Origin: Paludibaculum fermentans | GTDB lineage: Bacteria; Acidobacteriota; Terriglobia; Bryobacterales; Bryobacteraceae | DNA: 64,000 nt | NCBI RefSeq assembly: GCF_015277775.1 | Contig: NZ_CP063849.1 | Location: 1,426,001-1,490,000, forward strand | Direction: 5' to 3' | Shown: positions 35,931 through 44,963 of the stretch, piece by piece | How positions within the stretch are numbered: position 1 is the stretch's first letter | How the letters are laid out: every line of letters starts with the position of its first letter | Made by a program: the position numbers and the translations under genes | The notes under the pieces: model-generated | Seen by the model: the letters and a program-made list of their open reading frames with translations, nothing else | The model's database searches: none | What the model was told of the DNA's origin: nothing

Positions 35931-37079
35931 ATGAAATGTTCCGGGTTTGACGCCAACCGGGGCGCCGCTGTCGAGATCACGGGCAGCGCAGTCCTGCAGA
36001 GTGTGGAAGAGTTCGTCCGTACACCGGAGGGACTGAACCATGTGGCTCCGGGGTTTATCGACATCCAGGTGAACGGCTTCGCCGGGGTCGATTACTGCTC
36101 GCCCACCGCTTCGATGGAAGAGATCGGACGGTCGCTGGACCTGATCTTCTCGACGGGTACGACGCGCATCTTTCCTACCGTCATCACGGGCGGACGGGAG
36201 GAGATGCTGGGTGCGATCCGGAACCTTGCCAAGGCAAAGCGTAGTTTGAAGTACGGGCGAGCGCTGGAAGGCTTCCATATTGAAGGTCCGCACATTTCAC
36301 CGCACGAAGGAGCACGGGGCGCGCATCCCCTGCGCCAGGTGCGGCCTCCGGACACGGAAGAGTTCGACCGCTGGCAGGACGCCGCGGAAGGCAACGTACG
36401 GCTGGTGACGGTATCGCCGGAGTGGCTCGAGGCTCCGAAATATATCGAACATGTCGTAGGCACGGGCGTGGTGGTGAGCATTGGTCACCTGGACGCCAAC
36501 GCCGAACAGATCGATGCGGCGGTGCGTGCCGGAGCGACGCTTTCCACCCACCTGGGCAATGGCGCCCACGGCATGCTGCCGCGCCATCCGAACTATCTGT
36601 GGCACCAGATGGCTGACGACCGTCTGGCGGCTTCGTTCATTGTCGATGGGATTCATCTGGATAAGAGCTTTCTCACCGTGGCGTTGCGGTCGAAAGGACT
36701 GGAGCGCGCCATCCTGATCACCGACGCGGTGATGCCCGCGATGTGCGAGCCCGGACCTTACATGCTGGGCGAGGTGGAAGTGCAGTTGCACCCAGAGGGC
36801 AAAGTGACGCTGCGCGACGATACGAACCGCCTGGCGGGCAGCGCGCTGCGGATGGACGCCGGAGTCGGCAACCTGATGAAGATGTGCGGGGTGACGCTGA
36901 GCGAGGCGATCACCCTGGCCACCCGCAATCCGGCGCGAGTGGGGCGCGTGCCTTTGCGGCAGCGCGGCCTGCAGCCCGGTGAGCGGGCCGACGTGGTGGA
37001 GTATTCGTACGACAAAACGGCCAAGTCGATCCGGGTGTTGAAGACCTGGCTCGACGGAGAATTGGTTTTTTCGGCGTGA
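35931..37079 (+). CDS. nagA: N-acetylglucosamine-6-phosphate deacetylase
   Basis: 382 residues, cytoplasmic. Amidohydrolase fold with the NagA set of residues: PGFIDIQVNGFAG, Glu118 in FHIEGPHI, His186 in SIGHLDA, His207 in STHLGNGAH and catalytic Asp265 in LITDAV. Like most NagA proteins it lacks the early HxH pair of other amidohydrolases. Removes acetate from GlcNAc-6-phosphate so that the amino sugar from chitin or peptidoglycan turnover can enter glycolysis. No ribosome site is obvious before the ATG. Its end overlaps a small membrane-protein gene by GTGA. Confidence 0.93.
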   Translation: MKCSGFDANRGAAVEITGSAVLQSVEEFVRTPEGLNHVAPGFIDIQVNGFAGVDYCSPTASMEEIGRSLDLIFSTGTTRIFPTVITGGREEMLGAIRNLAKAKRSLKYGRALEGFHIEGPHISPHEGARGAHPLRQVRPPDTEEFDRWQDAAEGNVRLVTVSPEWLEAPKYIEHVVGTGVVVSIGHLDANAEQIDAAVRAGATLSTHLGNGAHGMLPRHPNYLWHQMADDRLAASFIVDGIHLDKSFLTVALRSKGLERAILITDAVMPAMCEPGPYMLGEVEVQLHPEGKVTLRDDTNRLAGSALRMDAGVGNLMKMCGVTLSEAITLATRNPARVGRVPLRQRGLQPGERADVVEYSYDKTAKSIRVLKTWLDGELVFSA

Positions 37080-37348
37080 TTCGGCTGGCTTGGAGTTTCG
37101 GGCTATTGGCGGCGGCGCAGGGGGTATTCCTCCTGTGGCGCGGATCGCCCATTGTTCGTTCGGACGTGGGACCTGGCGGGGACCTGCGCTATGGGCTGGC
37201 GGTGACACTGCTGGCCATCCCGGCCCTGCTGCTGATGCAGTATTTCCGGCTGCCATTGCTCGCCGGCGGCGTCTTCAGTGGCTTCTGGCTGTTGCTGATT
37301 GCCTTGCTGGTTTTGGAAGCCTTGGCGGGGAAGCCGCTTATCTATTAG
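37076..37348 (+). CDS. Small hydrophobic membrane protein
   Basis: 90 residues from a GTG overlapping the nagA stop (GTGA). Nearly all of it is hydrophobic: helices at about 3-20, 40-58 and 62-84, with a short polar loop VRSDVGPGGDLRYG between the first two. No known domain. The overlap with nagA is the best reason to accept it as a real gene. Confidence 0.55.
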   Translation: MIRLAWSFGLLAAAQGVFLLWRGSPIVRSDVGPGGDLRYGLAVTLLAIPALLLMQYFRLPLLAGGVFSGFWLLLIALLVLEALAGKPLIY

Positions 37349-37489
37349 GCGCGGCGTCGCGGATATTCGCCGGGGCGAGAGTCCGCATTAATTCGTCAAG
37401 CTGGATGAGGTCCGCCCGATCCTACTATTGACCGCTGCTCTTTTCATGTGGTACTCCTCGGTCGGTCTTCGCCAGGGCCTGGTGGTTTC

Positions 37490-39979
37490 ATGCCTGAATT
37501 AGGGAACCGCTGCTGCAGTCCGAAATATCGCAGATTCACTGGACACCTTCTCATCGCGCTGTTGGCAGCGAGTTGCGGAGGGGCGCCTTCCCGAAAATCA
37601 TTGACGGTTGCATACGGCAGTGCTCCGCCGATGGTCGGCATCGACGCCGCGGGCAAGCCGACCGGGTTTGCGGTGGAGATGCTGCAGGAAGCTGCGCGCC
37701 GCGAAGGAATTGCTCTGGTCTGGAAGCTTGGCGGTTCGCGTACAAAGAACGAAGAAGACCTGACACAGGGCTCCCTCGACCTGATTCTTACGGGGTATTC
37801 CACGCCCGAGCGGCGTAAGCGCTTCTTTGTTTCGTCGTCCTGGTGGTCGACGGAAATCGTCATTCTGACCCCGACCTCGAGCAACATCCGCACGACCGGC
37901 GATTTGAAGGGCAAGCGGCTGGCCATGCCGTCAGGCCCATTGCCGACCCTGGCGGCCGTCTTCCAGGGCTCTGAGATGATGCCGGAAGGATCGGCGGTCA
38001 AAGCAGTGGAAGCGGCGTGTCAAGGCCGGGCGGACGCCGCCATCATTGCCAATATCTTTGTCCGCGATCTGTTGTATGCCGGTGATTCGGCGTGCCGGGG
38101 CATCAGTTTACAGACCATCGATACGAAACTGCAATGGGAGTACGCGCTGGTTGCCCGGCATGCCGTGGCGCCGGAGGTCCAGGCTCTACGCGACCGGTTT
38201 GAGGAGATGACCTCGGATGGGACGATGGCGGCGCTGGCTGCCAGCTATCCCGTGATCTCCAGTCGCTATGCGGCGCGCATGGCCGGGGCCATGCGGGACC
38301 GCTACTACCTGACGGTGCAGCGGATCCTGATCGGTGCGGCACTGTTGATCCTGGTGCTGGCCGCGATCGCCATTATCCGGTTGAATGATTCGCGGCGAAA
38401 GCTCGAGCTCGCCAATCAGGCGCTGCAGCGGGACCTGGAGATGCGCATGCGCGTCGAGCGGGCACTGCGGGAAAGCGAGTCCCGCTTCCGGACATTGTTC
38501 GAGAACGCTCCGCAGGGCGTGATCGAGTTCGGGCAATCGGGCGCCATTCTGTTCGCCAATCCGCGGGCCGCCACGATCTTTGGCCGGTCGTCCGAGAATT
38601 TGGCACGGATCAAGTTTGAGGAGCTGTTTCCGGAGCGGTTCCGGCCGGCGCTGCCGCGGCTTGCCAGCGGTGCTGTCCAGCCTCGTGACCTGCAGGGACT
38701 CACGATTCTGCGCCAGGACGGCACGGAGTTGCCCGTGGAGCTTTCGGCTGCGCCCATTCGTGCGAATGACGAGGACCTCACGTTGGTATTCCTCCTGGAT
38801 ATCTCCGATCGAATGTCACTGGAGGCCCAACTGCGGCAGGCACAGAAACTGGAGAGCATCGGCCAACTCGCGGGCGGCGTGGCGCACGACTTCAACAATC
38901 TGCTGACCGTGATCGGCGGGAACACCGACCTGGCGCGGATGTGTATGGAATCGAACGAGCCCGCCGGCCCCTACCTGGACCAGATCGCGCGGGCGGCCAC
39001 TCGCGCGACTTCCCTCACCCGGCAACTGCTGTCGTTTGCGCGGCGGCAGAAGGTTCAGCCAGCGAAGATGAACGTCAACGACGGGCTGCGGGATGTGGCG
39101 AAGATGCTGCGCCGGCTGATCGGTGAAGACGTTTCACTCGAAATGCTTCTTGAGGCCCGCAAGGCGCTGACGTACGCCGATCCCGGACAGTTCGAACAGG
39201 TGATTGTGAATCTGGCGATCAATGCCCGTGACGCCATGCCGAACGGCGGACGGCTGGTGTTGCGGACTTCGGACTTCCATCTGGACCCAGGCAATCTACA
39301 CGAGCTGGCCGGACTCTCCGCGGGCGACTACCTGTTGTTGGCCGTCAGCGATACAGGCGAAGGCATGACGCCCGAGGTGATGACGCACATCTTTGAGCCC
39401 TTCTTCACGACGAAGGATGTCGGCAAAGGCACGGGACTGGGGCTCTCGACCGTCTATGGCATCGTGAAGCAGTGCGGCGGCTTGATCTCCGTGTATAGCG
39501 AACCGGGGCAAGGTACCTCGTTCAAGATCCTGTTGCCGGTGCTGGAGACTGACGTGGGAGAGGATGAGCGTGCGCCGGAGGCCCACCGGATTCTCAAGGG
39601 CAGCGAGACGATCCTGCTGGCTGAGGACGATGAAGCAGTCAGGAAGTTTGTTTGCGGTCTGCTGCGGCTGCATGGATATCAGGTGGTGGAGACGGCAGAC
39701 CCGAATTCGGCGCTGGAAGCGGCACGCCAGGCAACCGGGCCCATCCACCTGCTGCTGACGGATGTCGTGATGCCGCACATGAGCGGGTTGGAGCTGCGGG
39801 CGCGGTTCAGCGACTTGTACCCGGGCGTCCCGGTGTTGCTCATGTCGGGCTACTCGGCGCGCCTGCGGACACAGCCGTTGGACGCACCTTCCATCGAGAA
39901 GCCTTTCTCTCCGGCGGCGCTGCTGGGCAGGATCCGCGATCTGCTGGATGGCGTGCCGGAGTCCAGTTCCGGGCATTAA
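37490..39979 (+). CDS. Hybrid sensor histidine kinase with periplasmic solute-binding domain, PAS and receiver
   Basis: 829 residues. After a hydrophobic start (LLIALLAASCGG, possibly a lipoprotein-like signal) residues about 37-260 form a bacterial family 3 solute-binding domain (LTVAYGSAPPMVG, GYSTPERRKRFFVSSSWW). A membrane helix at 274-298 leads to a PAS domain (ESRFRTLFENAPQG), a HisKA domain with His466 (GGVAHDFNNLL), an HATPase with N-box NLAINARDAMPNGG, DTGEGM and GKGTGLGLS, and a C-terminal receiver with Asp758 (LLLTDVVMPHMSG). It should bind a small periplasmic ligand and pass phosphate internally; no output regulator lies beside it. ATG 37490 is preferred over GTG 37448 because GGTGG lies just upstream. 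Its stop overlaps the convergent hmgA stop. Confidence 0.9.
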   Translation: MPELGNRCCSPKYRRFTGHLLIALLAASCGGAPSRKSLTVAYGSAPPMVGIDAAGKPTGFAVEMLQEAARREGIALVWKLGGSRTKNEEDLTQGSLDLILTGYSTPERRKRFFVSSSWWSTEIVILTPTSSNIRTTGDLKGKRLAMPSGPLPTLAAVFQGSEMMPEGSAVKAVEAACQGRADAAIIANIFVRDLLYAGDSACRGISLQTIDTKLQWEYALVARHAVAPEVQALRDRFEEMTSDGTMAALAASYPVISSRYAARMAGAMRDRYYLTVQRILIGAALLILVLAAIAIIRLNDSRRKLELANQALQRDLEMRMRVERALRESESRFRTLFENAPQGVIEFGQSGAILFANPRAATIFGRSSENLARIKFEELFPERFRPALPRLASGAVQPRDLQGLTILRQDGTELPVELSAAPIRANDEDLTLVFLLDISDRMSLEAQLRQAQKLESIGQLAGGVAHDFNNLLTVIGGNTDLARMCMESNEPAGPYLDQIARAATRATSLTRQLLSFARRQKVQPAKMNVNDGLRDVAKMLRRLIGEDVSLEMLLEARKALTYADPGQFEQVIVNLAINARDAMPNGGRLVLRTSDFHLDPGNLHELAGLSAGDYLLLAVSDTGEGMTPEVMTHIFEPFFTTKDVGKGTGLGLSTVYGIVKQCGGLISVYSEPGQGTSFKILLPVLETDVGEDERAPEAHRILKGSETILLAEDDEAVRKFVCGLLRLHGYQVVETADPNSALEAARQATGPIHLLLTDVVMPHMSGLELRARFSDLYPGVPVLLMSGYSARLRTQPLDAPSIEKPFSPAALLGRIRDLLDGVPESSSGH

Positions 39980-41073
39980 CCTTGCCAACTGCGCCAGTAA
40001 TCAGGATCCTCCACCGCCTGCCCGCCTTCCAGCACACGGATCGGATTCAGGCCATCCAGCATGACCGCGTACTCGTCGGTATGAGTCTTCTGCCTCTGAT
40101 TGGCTAGAGCCTTGGGGTGGGGCCCATGGTGAATGCCACGCGGATGCAGCGTCGCCATGCCGGCGCGGATGTTGTCGCGCGAGAAGAAGTCGCCGTCGTG
40201 ATAGAAGAGGAACTCATCGTAGTCGGTATTGCGATGGAAGAACGGTACGCGCAGGGCGTCGGCGTCCTCCTCCAGGGGCCTTGGAACAAAGCTGCAGACG
40301 ACGGCGCCGCTCGTCACAAAGGTTGTGTGGACACTCGGCGGCAGGTGGGCCCGGTGGCTCATCACCGGACGAATGTCGCGCAGGTTGATCTTCCAGGCGG
40401 TCAAGTCGCCCTTCCACCCGACCACGTCGATGGGATTCCAGGGGTAGAAGACGCTGGAGTATTCGCCGTCGGCGAGAATGCGGACCTCCCATTCGCGGTT
40501 GTCGTCTAGCTGCGGAGCGGGCTCGGGCACGACGATCACACCGGGGTCGTAGAGGGCGTGCTGTCCGATGAGCCCCTTCTCGGGCTGCTCAAATTCTCCT
40601 TTGGACTCGACCAGCAGGAAGAAGTTGTCCGTGGACTCCGGCACCATGCGGTAGGTGACGGCCCGTGGGATGACCAGGTAGTCGCCGCGCTCGAACGGCA
40701 GGGGGCCGAAGTCGGTTTCGACTGTGCCCTGCCCCCGATGGACAAACCACAGCTCGTCCCAGTCGGCGTTGCGGCAGTAGTACGGCATGGGCGCGGGCCG
40801 GCGGGAGACGGAGAGGCGGACATCGGCATTGCCCAGGAACGGCAGTGGGACGCCGCGCGGGTCCGTCAGGTCGCTAGGCTTGGCCTCGTTGAGATCGAAC
40901 TTGTGGGGCCGCAGCGAACCTTCGAAGCGGATCCAGCCCGTGGGGGGATGGGCGTGGTAGAGGTGGGCGGTCTTGCCGAAGAAGCCCTTGCGTCCGTGCT
41001 CCTCTTCGAATGTGCCCTCGGGGATTCCGACATGCGCCTGGTTGGGGACTTTGCCCTTTTTGAGTGGATACAT
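39976..41073 (-). CDS. hmgA: Homogentisate 1,2-dioxygenase
   Basis: 365 residues, shorter than the usual 400-440 but collinear with the family over its double cupin: N-terminal cupin with YYCRNADWDELWFVHRGQG, and C-terminal cupin with VPFFHRNTDYDEFLFYHDGD and LHPRGIHHGPHP. His280, Glu287 and a His of GIHHGPHP are the likely iron ligands. Opens the ring of homogentisate to maleylacetoacetate in phenylalanine/tyrosine breakdown. Divergent from phhA, which feeds the same pathway. A 4-hydroxyphenylpyruvate dioxygenase and the later isomerase and hydrolase are not in the window. Its stop codon overlaps the convergent kinase stop by two bases. Confidence 0.88.
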   Translation of the reverse strand: MYPLKKGKVPNQAHVGIPEGTFEEEHGRKGFFGKTAHLYHAHPPTGWIRFEGSLRPHKFDLNEAKPSDLTDPRGVPLPFLGNADVRLSVSRRPAPMPYYCRNADWDELWFVHRGQGTVETDFGPLPFERGDYLVIPRAVTYRMVPESTDNFFLLVESKGEFEQPEKGLIGQHALYDPGVIVVPEPAPQLDDNREWEVRILADGEYSSVFYPWNPIDVVGWKGDLTAWKINLRDIRPVMSHRAHLPPSVHTTFVTSGAVVCSFVPRPLEEDADALRVPFFHRNTDYDEFLFYHDGDFFSRDNIRAGMATLHPRGIHHGPHPKALANQRQKTHTDEYAVMLDGLNPIRVLEGGQAVEDPDYWRSWQG

Positions 41074-41212
41074 GGCTCAGTGGCAGCGGTCAGGCGCCGG
41101 TTTTCGGCGGTCAGTGCTGGAACACGTCGATGACTGCCCAGGCTGACAGCCGGTAGCGGAAGGCTGATCGCTGTTTCCGCCCCTCCTTTGTGAAAATCCT
41201 AGCACTCTCCAA

Positions 41213-41241
41213 TTGACACCACAATGAGGTGGTGCTACTTT
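41213..41241 (+). promoter_or_regulatory. phhA promoter with operator-like palindrome in the spacer
   Basis: TTGACA (41213-41218) and TACTTT (41236-41241) are spaced by 17 bases, a good sigma-70 pair, 25 bases upstream of the phhA start and followed by AGAGG as ribosome site. A perfect CACCAC-N6-GTGGTG inverted repeat (41217-41234) fills the spacer, where a bound repressor would block the polymerase. Confidence 0.6.
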
Positions 41242-41265
41242 CAAGTCAACAGAGAGGTGCTCGGG

Positions 41266-42150
41266 ATGCTCACCACGACCGCTGCTCCGTTCATCGAAGA
41301 TGCTCGTGCCCGCGACCAGCTCTTCATCCGTCAACCGTACGAACTGTATAGCGAAGAGAATCACGCGGCGTGGCGGTCTCTGTATGCCCGCATGCAGCCC
41401 AGGTGGGCGCGGTATGCGAATCCGCACTTCCTGGAGGGGCAGGCGTCACTCCGGCTGGATGCGTCCCGAGTCCCTCGTTTGGAGGACGTGAACCAGTTCC
41501 TGGCGCCCTTGACGGGGTTTCAGGCTCGCGCCGTCAGCGGCTACGTTCCTCCGTTCCTGTTCTTCGACTGCCTGCGGCGGCGGGAGTTCCCGACCACCGT
41601 GACCATCCGGTCGCTGGACTCGCTCGACTACCTGCCTGAGCCGGACATCTTCCACGACATCGCGGGCCACGTGCCGATGCACACGCATCGGGACTTTGCC
41701 GAGACGCTGGTGCGGTTCGGAGACTGCGCCCATACGGCCGCCGGGATTGCGGCTGGGATCCATGACGAGAATCTGCGCCTGGAGCGCCTGTCGTCGATTG
41801 TGAAGGCCATGGCGCGGTTCTTCTGGTTCACGGTGGAATTCGGACTGTTGCGCACACCCGGCGGCCTGCGCGCCTACGGCAGCGGACTGCTGAGCTCCCA
41901 CAGCGAGCTGCCGCATGCCCTCGAGTCCCCCGAAGTGCAGCGGAGCGAGGCCTGCCTGGAGTGGATGATCCACCAATCGTTTGCGATCGATCACTTCCAG
42001 CCTTTGCTGTTCGTGGTCGAAGGATTTGAGCATCTGTACGAGCTAGTGGGTAAGCTCGAAGAATGGATGCTGGCCGGCAAGCTGGATCACGTGGCTCCTG
42101 GCGAACCCGCGCTCTCGCTCGAGGATTTGCGCAGCTTCTACTGGGCCTGA
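41266..42150 (+). CDS. phhA: Phenylalanine-4-hydroxylase
   Basis: 294 residues from the ATG with AGAGG 8 bases upstream; the in-frame ATG at 41224 lies inside the promoter and is rejected. The non-heme iron site is complete: His130 and His135 in PDIFHDIAGHVPM, and Glu191 in FWFTVEFGLL. The bacterial catalytic-domain-only form lacks the regulatory ACT domain of animal enzymes, as here. Converts phenylalanine to tyrosine with tetrahydropterin and oxygen. Together with the divergent hmgA it points to aerobic phenylalanine/tyrosine use. A pterin carbinolamine dehydratase is not adjacent. Confidence 0.95.
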   Translation: MLTTTAAPFIEDARARDQLFIRQPYELYSEENHAAWRSLYARMQPRWARYANPHFLEGQASLRLDASRVPRLEDVNQFLAPLTGFQARAVSGYVPPFLFFDCLRRREFPTTVTIRSLDSLDYLPEPDIFHDIAGHVPMHTHRDFAETLVRFGDCAHTAAGIAAGIHDENLRLERLSSIVKAMARFFWFTVEFGLLRTPGGLRAYGSGLLSSHSELPHALESPEVQRSEACLEWMIHQSFAIDHFQPLLFVVEGFEHLYELVGKLEEWMLAGKLDHVAPGEPALSLEDLRSFYWA

Positions 42151-43046
42151 CCACGGCGGCGGCCCAGTTCCGCCTGTCTGACCAGACGCTGGAGGTCAAG
42201 TTCCAGAGCAACCACATCGTTTCGCTGGAATCGTCGCCGAAAGGCGGCCATCTGGTGGTGCGGACCCGGGATGGCCAACTGGAGCGCACAGTGGAGGCGG
42301 GTTCCGGTTTGAAGGATATGCGGCGGGTGGAGGTGCACGATTTCGCGTTGACTGGCGACGGCACGCTGCTGGTTTCAATGGCCGCGCTGTATCCGCTGGG
42401 CGCGAGTTCGCGGGTCCTGGCGCTATATCCCCTGCAAGGGGAGCCGGGCTTCCTGACACTGGATGCCGTGTTGTGTTTCCGGCTGGCGTCGGACCCGGCG
42501 ACGGGGATCTGGTGCCTGGGTCCTGGCCTGGAAGAGTCGCTGTTCCACCGTCTATCGGGACCGGCTTCCGGGCCGTGGGGGATCCTGCCTCGCAAGAGGG
42601 TGCGGCTGATCGGCTCGGATGCGGACGAGCCCCGGCAGGCGCATGAGACGGGCCCCGCCGGTTCGCCCGCGATGCTGGCGGAGGCGGCCGGGCACATGGC
42701 CGCCTGGGTCCCGAATGCGGCAGCTGTGCTGGAGTTCGACACGAAAACTTCGGAAGTGGTGACGTGGCCTGTTCCGCTGGCGCAGCAGGGCAAGTCGCAG
42801 ATGTCGTTTGCGGCGGCGCCGGACGGAGCGATCTACGGGCTCATGCCGCAACGCGGCCGGAATGAGCTGGAGCAGTTGGATACACCCTACCGGCTGATGC
42901 GGCTGAAGCGGGACTCGGGGACGTGGGTGGTGGTGCCGGGCACGCCGGTGGTCCCGCGAGGGGCTGTCCTGGCGGGCGTGGACGGGCCTCGGGCGGTGAT
43001 CTGGAAAAGGCCAACGCGGACGGTGGAGTGGGTGCAGATCCGGTAA
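42063..43046 (+). CDS. Secreted protein of unknown function downstream of phhA
   Basis: 327 residues if started at the ATG 42063, which overlaps phhA by 88 bases. The overlap is long, but a hydrophobic stretch FAQLLLGLTTAAA ending at a likely signal-peptidase site before QFRLSDQ lies across the phhA stop, so the real start must be inside phhA. The mature part is rich in beta-strand segments with spaced repeats such as LEVKFQSNHIVSLESS, LLVSMAALYPLG and GAIYGLMPQRG, perhaps a beta-propeller. No catalytic motif seen. Confidence 0.65.
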   Translation: MDAGRQAGSRGSWRTRALARGFAQLLLGLTTAAAQFRLSDQTLEVKFQSNHIVSLESSPKGGHLVVRTRDGQLERTVEAGSGLKDMRRVEVHDFALTGDGTLLVSMAALYPLGASSRVLALYPLQGEPGFLTLDAVLCFRLASDPATGIWCLGPGLEESLFHRLSGPASGPWGILPRKRVRLIGSDADEPRQAHETGPAGSPAMLAEAAGHMAAWVPNAAAVLEFDTKTSEVVTWPVPLAQQGKSQMSFAAAPDGAIYGLMPQRGRNELEQLDTPYRLMRLKRDSGTWVVVPGTPVVPRGAVLAGVDGPRAVIWKRPTRTVEWVQIR

Positions 43047-43072
43047 TCTCGCCGCGATCCGCGATTTATGCC

Positions 43073-44959
43073 CTACCGCGCGCCCTGGTGCGCCGCTTCC
43101 ACCGAGATGTTGTAGTCCGCCAGGATCGTGCCCGTGGCGCGCTGGAGGGCCGCCCGGGCCTTCACATACGCTCCTCTGGCCGCCACTTCCGTCGACCGGG
43201 CCTGCGCCAGGAAGCTCTGGAACTGGATCACCAGGTAGCTGGTCGAGGCGCCCACCTCAAACTTCGCCTGCTCCGCCTTCAGTGACTCTTCCTGGTAGAC
43301 GCGGGCCTGGATCGCCGCTTCATAGGCCGCCTTGGCGCGGCGCTGGGCAATTAGAGCGTCTTCCACTTCCAGCCGGGCCTGATTGCGCAGTTGCTGTTCA
43401 CGGATCTTCGTCTGCTTGAACTGGATCTCGTCGCGAGCCACATCGGCCTGCGCCACACGGTTGCGCATCGGCAGGTCGATCTGGAGGCCGGCTCCGTAGG
43501 ACGGGTAATCCCGACGAAAGATCTGTCCCAGCGCGCTGGCGTAGCTGCCGATGAAGGTCGAATCGGGTGTGACGGCCACAGGATTCACGTCGCCGGCCAA
43601 ACCGTTGTTGGTGGCGAAGGCGACGATGTCCACCTGCGGCTTCAGCGCATTGCGCGAGCCTTTCAGGGAGAGTTCCGAGTTGGCGATCTGCAGCGCGGCA
43701 GTGGAAAGATCGGGGCGGTTTTGCGCCGCGATGCTCACCAGCTCCGGCGATTCGCGGTTCTCTTCCGGCGGCAGGGCGAGCGTACCCATAGGGATGATGC
43801 GGGCCTTGCGGACGATGTCGTCTTCCGACCCGCGGCGCGTCAGGACCGTCTTGACGATCACTTCCTGTTCTTCCAACAAACCGCGGGCGCGTTCGAGATC
43901 GAGACGTGTGGAGAAGACCTGCGCGTTGGCACGAGCCATTTCCACCGTCGCCAGCGCGCCTTCGTCCACTTGCGCCTTCGTGTCGTCGAAGAGCTTCTGG
44001 GCGAGGCGCAGTGTCTCTTCCTTCACCTTCACGTCTTCATACAACGCGACAAAGTCGTAGTAGAGACGGGATACGCCGTAAACCGTGTTGATGAGTTGCT
44101 GTCGAAAGAGCAGGTCTGCGATCTTCTGCTCGTTCTCGGCCTGGCGCTGGAAGCGGCGGTTCACGCTGAAGCCGGCTCCGCGCAGCAGGGGCTGGGTGAC
44201 GTTCAAGGTGAGGGCCGAGGCGGTGTAGGGGCTATAGCTGCCGCGAATGGAATTGGTGGTCTGGCGCAGGTTCGTGAACGCCGCACTGACGGCCGCGCCG
44301 GAGCCGAAGCCTTGCCGGTAGCCCAGGCCCGCTGAAGTGTTGCCAGTGATCAGATTGGGCGCACCCGCCACGGCCAGGTTGGTCTGCGGAGTGCTGAGAT
44401 GCGAATAGTTGAAATTGCCGCTGAGGAACGGATCGAAGACCGGGATCGCGCTGCCGGTGGAGAGCGCGGTCGCGCCCGTAATGCTGAGGTTGGTCTGAAC
44501 CACGCCCAGCGCCCCCACTTCCAACGGATTCGTGGAAACCGAGGTGCCGGGAATAATGCGCGACGAACTGGTCAGCAACTGGCTGGTGGGGCCGCCTACG
44601 CCGGCGGGCATCTCTGAGAGGTTCAGGGAGAGGCCGCGCGTCAGTCCCCCGCCCCGCGTGCGCAGCAGGTCCGTATCCGCCGTGGCCCGGGCATAGCGCT
44701 GGATCTCTACGTCCAGATTGTTCTCGATGGCCAGTTGAACCGCGTCCTCGAGCGTCAGGTAGAGATTCCCGGCTCGCAGCAGCTGTTCAAAGCGCGGTGA
44801 GTTAGTGAGGACAGGAGCTTGCCGCACCGGTGCGAGATAAGGCCGTTTGAAGGTCTGCAGCACACCACCGTCGCCGGCGAACAAGGTGCTTTGCGCCAGC
44901 AGGCACACGGCGAGCCAAACTGTCGATTGCCTGGGGAGTTGCATGCGTTTGATGGCCAC
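43073..44959 (-). CDS. TolC-family outer membrane efflux protein
   Basis: 628 residues from a GTG 4 bases after the MFP stop; an ATG at 44944 five codons later is the alternative and gives the same signal peptide (STVWLAVCLLAQSTLFA). Two outer membrane efflux repeats follow with LEDAVQLAIENNLDVEIQRY and the second-repeat pattern PELVSIAAQNRPDLSTAALQ, separated by long coiled-coil helices. It is longer than E. coli TolC because of a Ser/Thr/Gly-rich insertion at about 100-220. It forms the outer membrane channel of the tripartite pump encoded just upstream. Confidence 0.9.
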   Translation of the reverse strand: MAIKRMQLPRQSTVWLAVCLLAQSTLFAGDGGVLQTFKRPYLAPVRQAPVLTNSPRFEQLLRAGNLYLTLEDAVQLAIENNLDVEIQRYARATADTDLLRTRGGGLTRGLSLNLSEMPAGVGGPTSQLLTSSSRIIPGTSVSTNPLEVGALGVVQTNLSITGATALSTGSAIPVFDPFLSGNFNYSHLSTPQTNLAVAGAPNLITGNTSAGLGYRQGFGSGAAVSAAFTNLRQTTNSIRGSYSPYTASALTLNVTQPLLRGAGFSVNRRFQRQAENEQKIADLLFRQQLINTVYGVSRLYYDFVALYEDVKVKEETLRLAQKLFDDTKAQVDEGALATVEMARANAQVFSTRLDLERARGLLEEQEVIVKTVLTRRGSEDDIVRKARIIPMGTLALPPEENRESPELVSIAAQNRPDLSTAALQIANSELSLKGSRNALKPQVDIVAFATNNGLAGDVNPVAVTPDSTFIGSYASALGQIFRRDYPSYGAGLQIDLPMRNRVAQADVARDEIQFKQTKIREQQLRNQARLEVEDALIAQRRAKAAYEAAIQARVYQEESLKAEQAKFEVGASTSYLVIQFQSFLAQARSTEVAARGAYVKARAALQRATGTILADYNISVEAAHQGAR

Positions 44960-44963
44960 CTGC

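Noticed and set aside
36092-36481. 129-residue minus-strand frame and similar small frames over nagA
   Set aside because: Opposite a complete NagA enzyme with all active-site residues.
41224-41265. Earlier ATG for phhA at 41224
   Set aside because: It lies between the -35 and -10 elements and so would not be transcribed; ATG 41266 has a good ribosome site.
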